Shown here in pieces: positions 34,747 to 45,964 of a DNA stretch of 64,000 bases. Source of the DNA: Calliopum simillimum (taxonomy: Eukaryota; Arthropoda; Insecta; Diptera; Lauxaniidae); contig OX638370.1 in assembly GCA_951812925.1 (NCBI GenBank), positions 6,038,001 through 6,102,000 of the forward strand, in the 5' to 3' direction. How positions within the stretch are numbered: the stretch's first letter is position 1; every line of letters starts with the position of its first letter. A program made the translations under genes and the position numbers. Below the pieces are notes generated by a model. The model searched no databases, had not been told where the DNA came from, and was given only the letters and a program-made list of their open reading frames with translations.

Positions 34747-35201
34747 ATTGCAAGACTGTCTTCAACAACATCATGCATTCTAAAGCAAATTATGTCATAC
34801 TCGAATGCGGGCGGAAGGAATTTTGAGAAAAATGTAAGTAGATAAAGAGAATATGATGATTTTTTAAATTTTCTTAAAAATTAACAATTTAAAAATTCCA
34901 AAATTTTTAAAATTTTTTAAAATGTTATATTTAGTTGTTTTTTAATCATTTTAAGCCTTTGAAGAAATAAAAAACAAAATTTATTCAGAAAAATTCTAGT
35001 AATTGGACATTTTTCCTTTATTTTTAGTGTGAAATCTTTTGCTTGCATTTAGCATGTGATAAGTTACATATCAATATAGCCGGACTGTTCGTGGTTAATC
35101 GTCGTAAATCCTTTACAATCGTTACAAGTATGATTCTCTACATTATTTGGTTGGTACAAAGTGATTATAAAAATATTGAAAAATTTTCACTAAACTTTTG
35201 A

Positions 35202-35962
35202 GACATTAACCCTTGAGTCAAGAAGTAAATCGGAGAAATGTTGAAAAGACTTATGAAGCCAACGTGTATGAACGAAGGAGTTAAATGGACATGGCTTCGT
35301 GTTTCGAGAGTAGATAGACTACATTATTGGAAGAATATGCTTGTTATCCTTAGTGTGAAAAGTTTTGCTAAATATATTGTAAACATTACAAAATTTTAAA
35401 ATAAATTATTTTATCTACTAAATCTTCTACCGGGATTGTGCTGGTTGCTTATTTCTTAACGAGGGGTAATGGGGAATTAAACAGAAATAACAATTACAAA
35501 CATTTCTGAAAAGATTATTATCATGTTTTCACGAAGATCGAAGAAGTGCCACGCAGTTAGAGTATATTTTAAGTTTTATCTTCTTATTTTTCCTTAGTTG
35601 ACAAAAAGAAAAATTAAGCATATTTCAACTTCAAAAAATCCAAGATAAATTATAAAACTTTATTGTCACATCTAATTTTCCAAGCAATAAAACCAGGGTC
35701 AAAAATTTAATTAAAAAAAGCAAAAACAATTTGCCATAAAAACCCCTTTTTTCTTAATAATAAGATTTTGCTATGCTCCGGTATATTGTTAACTAACAAG
35801 AGTCATAAAATATGCTGCTGACGAAGACAATCAGCTTACAACCGAACATAAAATTAAATTTTACAACATAACACATAAAATACTCTACACACATAGCACA
35901 CACTCAAAATAGTACACAACTATAGAAGCACAAAAATAAACACACTTACACGTACGAGTATA
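35202..35962. other. Downstream of Gr-B
   Basis: The first about 110 bp align with the region after the 145-bp insertion downstream of Gr-A. The remainder is AT-rich with no gene. Confidence 0.4.
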
Positions 35963-36857
35963 CCCAAGAGGAAAAATTTCTAGCGCTTCTGATCCAAGCA
36001 CTTCAAAAGTGCTTGTCCTCATAGAAATTTAGAAGCACTATCACAATGATTTTTTATAAGGCTGCAGTAAGAACAACGTGAGTTCGAACCCAGCCCGAGA
36101 GATTTTTTTTTTTACTTTTTTTTACTTTTTTTTGCTTTATTTTTTTTTTTAATTAAATATTTTTTATTCAACATCTTTTATTTCACTTTTCTATTTTCCT
36201 TTCTCTTATTAATTTACTTTTGTTTAACCAAATTGAAATTGATTACACAATGATTCCATATAAGGCTGCAGTAAGAACAACGTGAGTTCGAATCCAGCCC
36301 GGGTGAATTTTTTTTTTCGTTTTTTTATTTGTTTTTGCTTTATTTTTTTTTTTTATTAAAATATTTTTTATTCAACCTTTTTTATTTCACTTTTCTATTT
36401 TAATTTCTCATTTTTATTTACTTTTGCTTACTTGAATTGAAACTGATTGTACAATGATTCTATGTAATGCTGCAGGACAACATTTGCTTAATATACAAAT
36501 TTAATACCTCTTCGTATCATCGGGCGTTGGTGGAGCGGTCTAAAGGGTTGGTAAATGTAAGAAAAAAATATCTAGCACGCGGAGGGTCGTGGACTCAAAT
36601 CCTGGCGCGGGCAGTTTTTTTTTTTTTTTTCTTTTTTTTTTCTTTTTTTAAATTTTATTGAAAAAACGCTTACCGCAGCATTACATATAAGCGCTTTAAA
36701 AACTCTTTTTTGGTAAGGCTGCGGTAAGCTTTTGCTCGCTTACATCCTATGACATGCAATGTTAAAAAGAAAGTATTGTTCTTACGGAGCGGAAGCGCTT
36801 ATTGGTGAAAAGGATGCACTTCAGAAGGGTTTTTGAAGCACTACTTTTCCCCTTGGG
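35963..36857. mobile_element. Element with CCCAAGGGGAAAA ends (family R5), copy 2
   Basis: Ends are CCCAAGAGGAAAAA and TTTTCCCCTTGGG in inverted orientation, flanked on both sides by TA (possible target duplication). Inside are three tRNA-like modules, each followed by a long T tract. The first two (about 36056 and 36266) contain AAGGCTGCAGTAAGAACAAC and then a B box-like GAGTTCGAAYCCAGCCC. The third (about 36519-36617) contains GGTGGAGCGGTCTAAAGG (A box like tRNA-Ser/Leu) and GGACTCAAATCC. AGCGCTT palindromes lie near both ends (about 35983, 36692 and 36795). No transposase. Confidence 0.6.
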
Positions 36858-37791
36858 TATGTATAAACTAACACATAAACTAAGGCTACTCACAAGCCCA
36901 TTTTACACGCAAATCGTATACATCAACATCAACATAAAACCAATACTAACAACATTATCACTTACAGCGACAAGGCATGAAATTGATGTACACCGACATG
37001 CAAATATTTGTTCAACACATTGATAATAAGTACATACATACATGCACACATGAATGAAGCAGAGGAAATGTAAAAAATAACAACAAAACCTTTTGGTAAT
37101 AAAAATAAACCAAAGGAAGCATAAAGTTTGTTAAAATTCTTTTCTTTACTTTGGTTTATTTTTCTCATTCCTTCATATGCCTTTTAAGAGGTCGAGCGAG
37201 TTGTTAACGTCGATTTTTAACTCTTTTGTGAAATCCTACATATTCACGGAAATGTGAAGAGTTTTCTACACCGTTTTTTACATTATTTACATTTTCTATA
37301 CTATCAAAATTGTCCACACAATACAAACGTATTCACAATAGTCACTAATGAACTTTATTTTCATTTACATTCTAAACTGAACTCCAATTCTGACGCTAAG
37401 CGAGTATGGAAAATTTCCCGATGGTTCCCGCAAAACAAAATTAACAAAGAAACGAACCTTCTCAATTTTATTGCAGCAACGTAGAATTTACTTTGTGGTT
37501 GTTTGCTTTTGTTTATTTCTTTACCCGTTTTACGCTAATTATAAGCTTTGTTAAATACTTACAAAAAACTTATTATGTCTGGTAGGTGCTTGATGGCATT
37601 TTGCTAAGTGGTTTTAAAGTCTACTTCATTCTACACAGAGTGCATTCGATATTATCTTTTTATTGTTAACTAGGTGTTTTATCCGGCGTTAGTCGGGTTT
37701 TGTTTTATTTTTCACCTGAGATTATTCGCAGAAAATCCAAATCCACAAATTACTTTACATCACTTATTCCACTTAAAGGAATAATAACTAT
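36858..37791. other. Intergenic, nothing recognised
   Basis: AT-rich; small open frames without family features. Confidence 0.4.
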
Positions 37792-38447
37792 TAAGGGTGT
37801 AACCTTTGGCCTGGCAAAAAAATAATATACACTAAACTGCAGTATTTTGAAAACTTTGCTTGTACGGGAGGTGCCACGCCTTCTTGACTGAATTCACTTA
37901 GTTTTTGCTTAGATTTTGCACTAACTAGTCCAAGTATCTGGACGAAATTTGCTTTCATTATCTTAAAAAACGCTTTCAGTACAGCTTTTTGAAATTTTTG
38001 CTTATATGGAAGGTGCCACTCCCTTTTGTCTGAGTTTGCCTAGTTTTTGCTCATAGCATGCAATTAATATTTTTAGTGTTTATGTTTCTCAGAGCTTGTA
38101 TTTACTTTTTCTAGTATTTATGTGTAATTTGAGTGCAATATTACAAACAATGCTCTCATTATTGCGTTTTGAGTATATTTTTTGTATGGGCAATATGCGT
38201 GTCCGTTGACCGATTTCACTCATTTTCAATCCCACGAGCAAACTTTTACGACAAAGCTCACGTACCAAGTTTCATTGAATTTCCTTGGTTAGTTTTAACG
38301 TAAAAAATATTTTCAAACACAGCCAGCCTGCCAGCCAGTCAGACAGACAGAATATATATGTATACTTTTCTATACCTGCCACGCCTCCTTCTCTGCATTA
38401 CAGACGGAAGGACAAAGTAAATATACCCTGGGTGTAGGGTATAAAAA
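37792..38447 (+). repeat. Dispersed repeat R1, third long copy
   Basis: AAGGGTGTAACCTTTGGCCTGG head, two recognisable GGAGGTGCCACG-type units, a CAGCCAGCCTGCCAGCCAG tract, a short AATATATATGTATACTTTTC block, TGCCACGCCTCCTTC and a TAGGGTATAAAAAT tail. Confidence 0.8.
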
Positions 38448-38454
38448 TGCATTC

Positions 38455-39290
38455 TTAAGCAAAAAAGCACATAAAATTACCGAAAAACTTCCAAAATATT
38501 GAAAAAATTTCGAAAGTATCGAAAAATATTGAAAAACATTGAAAATATCGGCAAGAATCCAAAAAATTCAAAAGTTTCGAAAAATATTGAAATACATCGA
38601 AGAAATAGGTAAAAGTCCAAAAGCATTGAAAAACATCCAAATATCAGTAAGAGTCCAAAAGTATCGAAAAATATTGAAAAACATCGACAATATCGGCAAC
38701 AGTCCAAAAAATCCAAAATTTTTGAAAAATTTTGAAAAACATCGAAGAAATCGGTAAAAGTCTAAGAAAACCCGAAAACATCCAAAATATCGGTAAAACT
38801 TCAAAAATATCGAAAAACATCCAAATATCGGGAATAATCCAAAAATCTAAAAGTTTCGAAAAATATTGAAATACATCGAAGAAATCCGTAAACGTCCAAA
38901 AGTATCGAAAAACATCCATAATATCGGGAAAAGTCCAAAAATATCGAAAAACATCCAAATATCGGTAAAAGTCCAAAAGTATCAAAAAAATATTGAAAAT
39001 ATCGAATGTATCGGCAAAAATCATATCATTCAAAAGTGTTGAAAAATATTGAAATACATCGAAGGAATCGGTAAAAGTTCAAGAGAACCGAAAAACATTC
39101 AAAATATCAGTAAAAGTCCAAAAATATCGAAAAACCCAAAAGTATCAAAAATATTGAAAAATACATCGAAAATATCGGCAAAAATCAAAAAAATCCAAAA
39201 GTTCCGAGAACTATTGGAAAACATCGAAGAAAAGGGTAAAAGCTTAGAAAAACATCGGTAAAAGTTTAAAAATGTCAAAAAATACTGAAA
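38455..39290. repeat. Minisatellite of ATCGAAAAAC-type units
   Basis: About 830 bp of degenerate short repeats: ATCGAAAAACATC, AATATCGGTAAAAGTCC and CAAAAGTATCGAAAAATATTGAA recur with variable spacing of about 24-36 bp. It reads open on several frames in both directions, producing Ile/Phe/Asp-rich pseudo-proteins that should not be annotated. Confidence 0.85.
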
Positions 39291-40686
39291 TTTTTGAGCA
39301 GGCATCACTGAGAAAATCACTCTTATAAAATCAAATTCATGAAGCAACATCAGCAGTAACAACTTATATGCAAACGACAATTTTTATGTTTTTTTTTTTT
39401 CAACTTTATACTAACAAAAAGGTTTATCTCTTAAAAATCACAAATGTAAGTAAATAAGTTTGTTTCCTAGCAGAAGTAGAATATTAAAAAAAAAAAAAAT
39501 ATTAAAATCGGTTCGGTATATTTTGCGCTAAAGCGTTACAAAGGGTTTTCATTTAAGCAATTTCATATAAAAAGAATAAATAGGGCGAAGAATATATAGG
39601 CTGCCTGTCAGAGTAGCGACGTCGCAGCCAAACATTTTCAGAATTTAATGCTAAAGCTTATAAGTAGAAAATTAAAAAAATAAATGTCTTTCTTAATTCT
39701 TCATAGATTAGTACCCCACTTTTGTTCGGCAAAATTTTTACAGATTTCGACAGCAGAAGAAAACCAAAAGAGCGGGCACTCTTATATCAACTTTGCTAAA
39801 TTTCATAGTTCCCCAAGATATCAATGTATGTTCGTGCACACTGTAGCATGCGATAAAATAAAGTATTTGTATTACGACTTTGGTGGTGTGGCATGGCCGT
39901 CCTTTGCAAGAGTATTTGCTCACCTCTTTGTTACAACATACATACAGATGTACATATATATGTACAACAAAAGAAACATAAATTTAATATTTGTTAACAT
40001 AAAACACCTCTTGTTGTTAACCTTTTGTTACCCAAGACGAGACGACCAAGTAGACATTAAATTTAGTGGAGAACTACCCTTTTTTTTATATACGCACGCA
40101 TACACTATCATATTTTAAATGCAAACATATAAAAAAAGCCACATGTACAAACACAAATATAGTGTATGCATGTATGTATGTAGTTTATGCACATAAAAAC
40201 CTATATATAAAAAAGAATCTGCAGCAGCAAGTAAAAAGCGCAAATACATGTGTGAGTTTGCTTAAGATAAATGTTAATGTACTAAGATAGGTGTACAATG
40301 TGCATACAAAAAAATTTTTTTTTTTGACCAACATTTTCCATTTATTATTGAAAATGAAAAAATGAAATCTAAGCCACTTCTCCATTTCTGAGAAAATTAT
40401 AAAAAATATGCGGACACTCTCCACATGTCTAGGAACTATATCTCAGAAAAAATTGGGGTAATCGATATTGATTCAAAAGTTATTAACAAAATAGTGGCAC
40501 TGTGAAAGACTCTTCTCAGTAGTAGATAAAAACAAGGCATCTTAGGAATAAGGTGTACGAGGCATAAAATGCTTAGAAAAGTTCACAGGATAAGTGTAAT
40601 TTTTTTGAGACATTTTATATTTTTTCAAAAATTTTTAAGATGCTTTGATTTTCTCACTATACTGCAAATAACTTTTGAACCAATAT
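39291..40686. other. Intergenic, nothing recognised
   Basis: A 144-codon open frame (39684-40118) crosses microsatellite sequence (TACATACA) and has no recognisable domain. Not called. Confidence 0.4.
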
Positions 40687-41252
40687 CATGTGAGGACACA
40701 AATCGAAAGTAAAAAATTTCTGGTTAAATAAGTCTAGAATTAATTTAAAACTAAGGATTTTTAAGTAAGTATGTAGATAGTTTTAGGCCAATCGCATCCG
40801 ACAGGCTGCGACAGCTTGACAAACAGTTTGACAAGAATTGCATGATCATCGCGTGTAGCCGCAGCCCTGGTTCCGAAACAGTGAGTGCCAACTGCCAAAT
40901 CTTATCGATAAAAGGAAACAGCTGATCGTGTATGAAAATGGAATGGTGGAATGCAAGTTCCGGCGACGGTTTTGTTCGCTAGTAACCTGAACGGCAACGA
41001 GGTAAGATGTGTTCTTCGAATATTTCAACCAACCGTAGGCAACACTGAGACTTTCAAGGGAAAACCAATACACACGTATCAGTGGACATTGACTAAGACC
41101 GTAGGCTTTGTTTTCCGAGAAGTTACTGACCTGACTAGAGTGTGGCGGTGGCTCGACAAGACAGACAAGGACAGGTTATTAAAGGACAACGAGGAGGCAG
41201 TGACTCTTTTGAATTCTGACGTCTGGACGGAAACACAGACCGACGACGCAAC
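40687..41252 (+). repeat. Dispersed repeat R3, copy 1
   Basis: Matches 61545-62202 in inverted orientation. Shared landmarks are GTGAGGACACAAATC, AAATAAGTCTAGAATTAATT, GACAAGAATTGCATGAT, CAGCCCTGGT.CCGAAACAGT, CTTATCGATAAAAGGAAACA, GAGACTTTCAAGG and TCTGGACGGA.ACACA. GC content is above the surroundings. A 125-codon plus-strand frame (40951-41325) begins in this copy; the other copy has a stop 17 codons into the equivalent frame, so coding is doubtful. Confidence 0.75.
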
Positions 41253-42781
41253 AAGTCCACAAGGAGGCAGTGGTGGCATGACTCCTGGATCGGTTGTTGT
41301 TCACGACTTACAGATATCCTCATAATCCATACTCACCCCATTTGTCACCCGTATTTCTAAGCTTGTATTTTAATATATCGTAAGAGTGCTTTTCAGGAAA
41401 AATATAAACGGTGAAATAAAATTGTGAAATAACACCCGGAAAATTGTGAAAAGTGTTTCATTCCTTGGCGGGGAAATACATTTTTGTATACAAACTCTGA
41501 GCACCGTCGGCTACCGGCAAAAAGGTTCGTTACAATCGTTAAACCCAATTTTTTTAATGGGATATAGTTCCTGTATATGTGGGGGTGCGCAAATATTTTT
41601 TATTATTTTCGCAGAGGCAGAAATGTTGCTTTGATTTCAATTTATTTATTTGAAATAGGGATTTTCAATAATACCTAAATGAAAAATTTTGGTCCAAAAA
41701 AAAATTATTTTATTTCATGGCCTATGCTAAATATTTAAAAAACAAAATTTTCGATAATCATTACTAGTTGCTACAAATAATCATTTTTTTGCGAGCCTTT
41801 TTCAAGTTTGAATCCTTATATGAAATTTTTGGCCAGCTACAAAATTTCAAAAGCTCTTTGTTTATAATTGAATGTCATTTTCAGCATCAAAACCACAGCA
41901 ATTGAATTTGTCATAAGTGGCGACCACTTATGACAAGAAGCGAATTATATTAAGCCATTATGTGCTTACTTTGAGGTCACTGATTAAGATGTTAATATTA
42001 ATTTTAATCCAAAATTAATCAATAAATCCAGCAAACAATCAAGGCACTAAAGATGATTTTATCAATAAGCGCGCATGCTAAAATGCACTCATAAATATGT
42101 AGGTACTCACCTCCAGTCATTATAGGGTGGCACATATTTTTAAAACTAAAAATATATAATCTCGAAAAATTATATCCGCGCTAAGTCTTTAAGTTTTTTG
42201 CATTACTTGTGTTTGACATTTTCATTTCCAATAATTTGATTTTGCATTGGCACGCGAAATTAGATTTCTATAATTTTATGGTCCGCGTAGGTTTGTCTGC
42301 TTTAAGTTACCCTGTCGTCATACATACTCGACTGATAATATGCTCAAGCCACAAATATTTATATTAATATGCATACATACATATATGAGTAAGAGGATTT
42401 TGAATATGAAGCCAAACTCTATCTCCCAAACAAATTTTGAATTTAGCTGCAAGTTGGTTTCTTGTTTTGTCCTTTGAAGGCAAATAAAATAAACTTAATT
42501 TAATTAAAATTAAACCGCAAATACATACAAGTACACAGAGTGCAGCAGAATAATATTCATAATATAAGTTTTAGAAATTATTAATGTGTGTAAGTGAACC
42601 CGGTAGGATTTTTTAAGCAAGCATTTAAATAAGCTCTACTTTGCCAGTGGATTTGAATCACCAAACTTGTGTGGTACAAGATAGCGAAGAAAACTATCCT
42701 TGGCAATAACAATATGAAAAAGCAATATAATACTACATTTCTACCGGAGACTTATGAAGTGATTTATGGCTGTCTTGAGAT
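41253..42781. other. Intergenic, nothing recognised
   Basis: AT-rich. No gene, terminal repeats or tandem array supported. Confidence 0.4.
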
Positions 42782-42915
42782 GAAGCTCTAAATCTAGCTG
42801 TAAATCACTTGATTTACCATACAAAAAAAAATCAACTTCTGATGAGATTTATTTTAAATCTTCGTCTAAATTTTAACAAGACTAACGATATTGCCAATTT
42901 CGACCAAGTGGCGCC
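42782..42915 (-). repeat. Dispersed repeat R4, single inverted unit
   Basis: The reverse complement reads GGGGCGCCACTTGGTCGAAA, then GACGAAGATTTAAAATAAAT and TTGTATGGTAAATCAAGTGA, matching the units at 2243-2512. Confidence 0.6.
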
Positions 42916-43710
42916 CCACATGTTATGTTATTTAAAAAAAAGAAAATAGAATAAAAATATTAAGAAGAAAACAAAGAACAACTTGTATTTTCCCGCTTAT
43001 AACATTTACTGTCGAAAAAAATTATATCTCTTTCAAACGGTGGAAACGAGTAGGATTTAATGACTAGATTTATATATCTTGTCACAGCTAAATACCCGGT
43101 GGAAACGTAGTACGCGTACTAACTTCCAGTTTTCAAAATATGATAGCTCTGTCTAACTCGGTAACCTATAAAATATTTTCGCTCTGGGTTATTCAAGTAC
43201 TTACTTTCATATGTATACAATATGAGGGAGTTCTTCACTTAAGTTTGATATTGCATGCTTTGGTGTAATTATAAAATTATGCATGCATTTTGTGCTTAAC
43301 AGCAATGAAATAAAGTGAAAATTCAATTAAATATCATTTCAATTGATTACACTGCAATTAAATTCAATAGTTTTGTAAGAATCTTAGCAAATATGAATTT
43401 CATATTTACACACACGCTACATACACGTACATACTTAGAAGGGTATCTCTGTATAATGAAAAGGATTCTTGTTAATGTTTGAATGAATTTGTGTGTCATT
43501 ATCTGAAAAATTCATCAATTTCAATTTCTATTTATGCAAAATCAATATACTAATGCAAATTAAACTATGCCTTTGAGAAAATTTCTCAATGAAAAAAATG
43601 CTTAAATGTAAAATTTTGAACCTGCAGCCAAAGAAGATTTTGGGCTTTAGTGGTTAAGAGATTTCAACAAAAATCAAACTAATAGAACAGTTCTAAATAT
43701 CATTCTATTA
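42916..43710. other. Intergenic, nothing recognised
   Basis: AT-rich; nothing supported. Confidence 0.4.
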
Positions 43711-44588
43711 TTGGGTGTTGGAATTAGTTGTAAAGGTTTTTATAAGAGATATATATTCATTTCAAAGCACAATGTCTAAGCTTAATTTTTCAGTATGTGT
43801 CATTCCACTGAAGTGTAAATTACATATATTGTTTTCTTTGTGAACATGTCGACTTTCGTTCCAACAAAACGCAATTTGCGGGAAGGTTTACTTTTGTGCT
43901 TCCATTTGAAGAAAAAAGCGGTTGAAGCACAACGCACGCACGCTGGCGATGAAAAGTGGATCCATTACGATAATCCTAAGCGAAAAAAATCGTGGGGACC
44001 ACCCGGTCATGCATCAACATCGACGGCCAAGCCGAATATTCATGGCGCCAAGCTTATGCTGTGTGTTTGGTGGGATCAGAAGGGTGTCGTGTACTATGAG
44101 CTGCTAAAACCTAACAAAATCATCACTGGGGAACGCTACCAACAACAATTGATGCAATTGAGCCGAGCATTAAAGGTAAAACGGCCGGAATATGCCAAAA
44201 GACACGACAAAGTGGTTTTTCAACGCACGGCCACATGTTGCAAGAACCGTCAAGGAAATGTTGGAGGCGCTGAATTGGGATGTGCTACCCCACCCGCCTT
44301 ATAGCCCAGACATAGCCCCTTCCGACTACCACCTATTGAGATCGATGACGCATGGCTTGGCTGAGCAGCGCTTCACTTCTTACGAGGATACCAAAAAATG
44401 GGTCGATTCGTGGATTGCCTCAAAAGACGAGTCGTTCTTCCGGCGCGGAACCCATATGCTGCCAGAAAGATGGGAAAATGTTTTAGCTAACGATGGACAC
44501 TGCTTTGAATAATATACATTGTACCCTTGTTTCTAAATAAATGCTCAAAAACCGAAAAAAAAACCTTTAAAATTAATTCCAACACCAT
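43711..44588 (+). mobile_element. Mos1-like mariner, internally deleted
   Basis: Terminal inverted repeats of about 28 bp share GGTGTTGGAATTA and TAAAGGTTTTT at both ends. At about 880 bp it is shorter than a full mariner of about 1.3 kb because the transposase has lost its N-terminal third. Confidence 0.88.
43846..44512 (+). pseudogene. Mariner (Mos1-type) transposase, deleted
   Basis: Starts MSTFVPTK and keeps about 30 N-terminal residues (CFHLKKKAVEAQR). It then jumps directly to AGDEKWIHYDNPKRKKSW, so roughly 120 residues holding most of the DNA-binding helix-turn-helix region and linker are gone. The catalytic part continues with MLCVWWDQKGVVYYELLKP and ALKVKRPEYAKRHDKVVF. Near 44217 a short deletion of about 8 bp removes the His-Asp before NARPHV and shifts the frame. 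This eliminates the second catalytic aspartate of the DD34D triad. The third (SPDIAPSDYHL) and the C-terminal LPERWENVLANDGHCFE remain. The copy cannot make active transposase. Confidence 0.9.
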
Positions 44589-45005
44589 AGAATTATATCA
44601 AAATGTCTAGAAAGTAGGCCATTGAGCGTTTTTATTATTCTTACTTGCCGGCTTTGCTAGGCATGTTTGTTTTAGTTTTTTCATTCCCAACAGCTTAGAA
44701 GATATGGGTAAAAACATTAATTTAAGTCCCTGCTACACCACAAAATAAAAAAATCATGGGAGAGCTAATTTCATTTGATACAACTTTCCCGGTGAAAATA
44801 TCTCAAAAATCCCAATATCTTAGCTATGGTGGCCCAGGAAACCATCAATTAAGGCTTGTTGATAGCACAATTTCAAACTTTTTTTCAAACACATTAGAAA
44901 ATCCAAAAACTTCTTAAAAAAGACGTTAAAAAAAATACCCATTTCTCATGGTTTTTCTCCAGCACGTCACATTTTTTTTTAATCAATTTTTGAAGTTTTT
45001 TTATC
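44589..45005. other. Intergenic, nothing recognised
   Basis: AT-rich spacer between the mariner and the palindromic element. Confidence 0.4.
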
Positions 45006-45964
45006 CACTGTACATGAAAAAACCAAAAATACCGCGTTCTTGTGTTAAATCGATGAATTTAACTATATGATCCTTACATATGAGGTGTATCATGTGTTCA
45101 GCGAACTTATGCAGGATATAGCGGGGAATATTTTTGTATAAAATTTTAACCCTTTTAGCCCCCACATGTTGGTCATTTTTGCCCTTTTCTTAAAAAGGTA
45201 TAAAAATTACACCTAAAACAGGGAAATATTGAGTATACAATACAGAAATATTCACAATAAGATTTCACTACTAGTTTCCAAACAAGTAAAGGTCGAAATT
45301 TTAGCTCGAAACCAAAAAAATCGTTAAAATCAATAAAGAATTTTCACATTGCATATTACATAATTACATCCCTGACGCGCTTACCTTAAGTTTTCAGAAT
45401 TTTTCGTCTTGGGTATCTTTAAGTGAAATTTTTTGTAGTTTTTTAACCCATTGTGGCTCCGTTTTGGTAAAAGGGGTCAAAAAGACCCATAAAAACAGAA
45501 AGTAATAGGTTAATGTATTCTACGAAAATAATCCTTGTGTGATTTCGTTATGATCTTGTGAGAACGAGTTTTGTCCAATATGCAGTTTTAGAGTTTTAAA
45601 GTGGGGTGGAATTTGGAAAATATTTATTGTTAGAACTGCTTACTGATTTTAAGGATTTTTTTTGCTTTCAGGATAAAATTTTGCTTTTTTAGTTTTCAGC
45701 AACTAGTAGCGAAATTGTATAGCAAATATTTCTGTAGTACATACTGACTCAAAATTCTCCTGTTTTAGGTGGCATTTTTGTACTTTTTTAAGAAAAGGGC
45801 AAAAATGACCCACATGTGGGGGTTGTACAGGGTTAAAATTATGTACAAAAATATTCCCAGCAAAATCTTACATAAGTTTGCTTAACACATGATACACCTC
45901 AAATGTAAGGATTTAAAAATTTTTTTGATTTTCACATGTGTTTTTTTATTTGTGTCGAACAGTG
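45006..45964. mobile_element. Long-armed palindromic element (CACTGT ends)
   Basis: About 330-bp imperfect inverted arms (45006-45340 and 45625-45964) flank a loop of about 280 bp. Paired landmarks are CCTTACATATGAGGTGTATC with GATACACCTCAAATGTAAGG, and CCCCCACATGTTGGTCATTT with AAATGACCCACATGTGGGGG. Also paired are CACCTAAAACAGG with CCTGTTTTAGGTG, and CTACTAGTTT with AACTAGTAG. The outermost bases are CACTG and CAGTG. No coding frame; probably a MITE or foldback element. Confidence 0.75.

Larger units (their letters stand above)
29332..35201 (+). pseudogene. Gustatory receptor Gr-B (Gr22-like), split by LINE
   Basis: Gr family member nearly identical in style to Gr-A, without A's 71-bp gap (it has SLKHMPPHNAFVTTS...IDIVLSVHIK). 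Exon 1 is in two pieces, 29332-30255 and 34728-34833, separated by a 4.47-kb antisense non-LTR retrotransposon. The junction falls in the penultimate hydrophobic region, after TLLDMLIY. The intron is 34834-35027 (GTAAGT...TTTTTAG, phase 0) and exon 2 is 35028-35201, encoding CEIFCLHLACDKLH ... IIWLVQSDYKNIEKFSLNF. Joining the exon pieces leaves the frame open throughout (343 + 57 codons), so the LINE is the only visible lesion. Read as it stands, the protein runs 340 residues and ends in LINE 3' sequence (FIYLFIYLF...), losing the last membrane segment. It is probably a recent null allele or pseudogene; an intact allele may exist in the population. Confidence 0.9.

Noticed and set aside
36519..36617. 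Functional tRNA-Ser/Leu gene
   Set aside because: A and B boxes are present but arms do not pair and the variable region is A-rich; tRNA-derived repeat instead.
39684..40118. 144-codon open frame on the plus strand
   Set aside because: Crosses TACATACA microsatellite sequence, has no recognisable domain, and no splice or promoter context; chance open frame in AT-rich DNA.
40951..41325. 125-codon frame in repeat R3 as a possible gene
   Set aside because: The second R3 copy has an early stop in the equivalent frame and there is no domain; treated as repeat.
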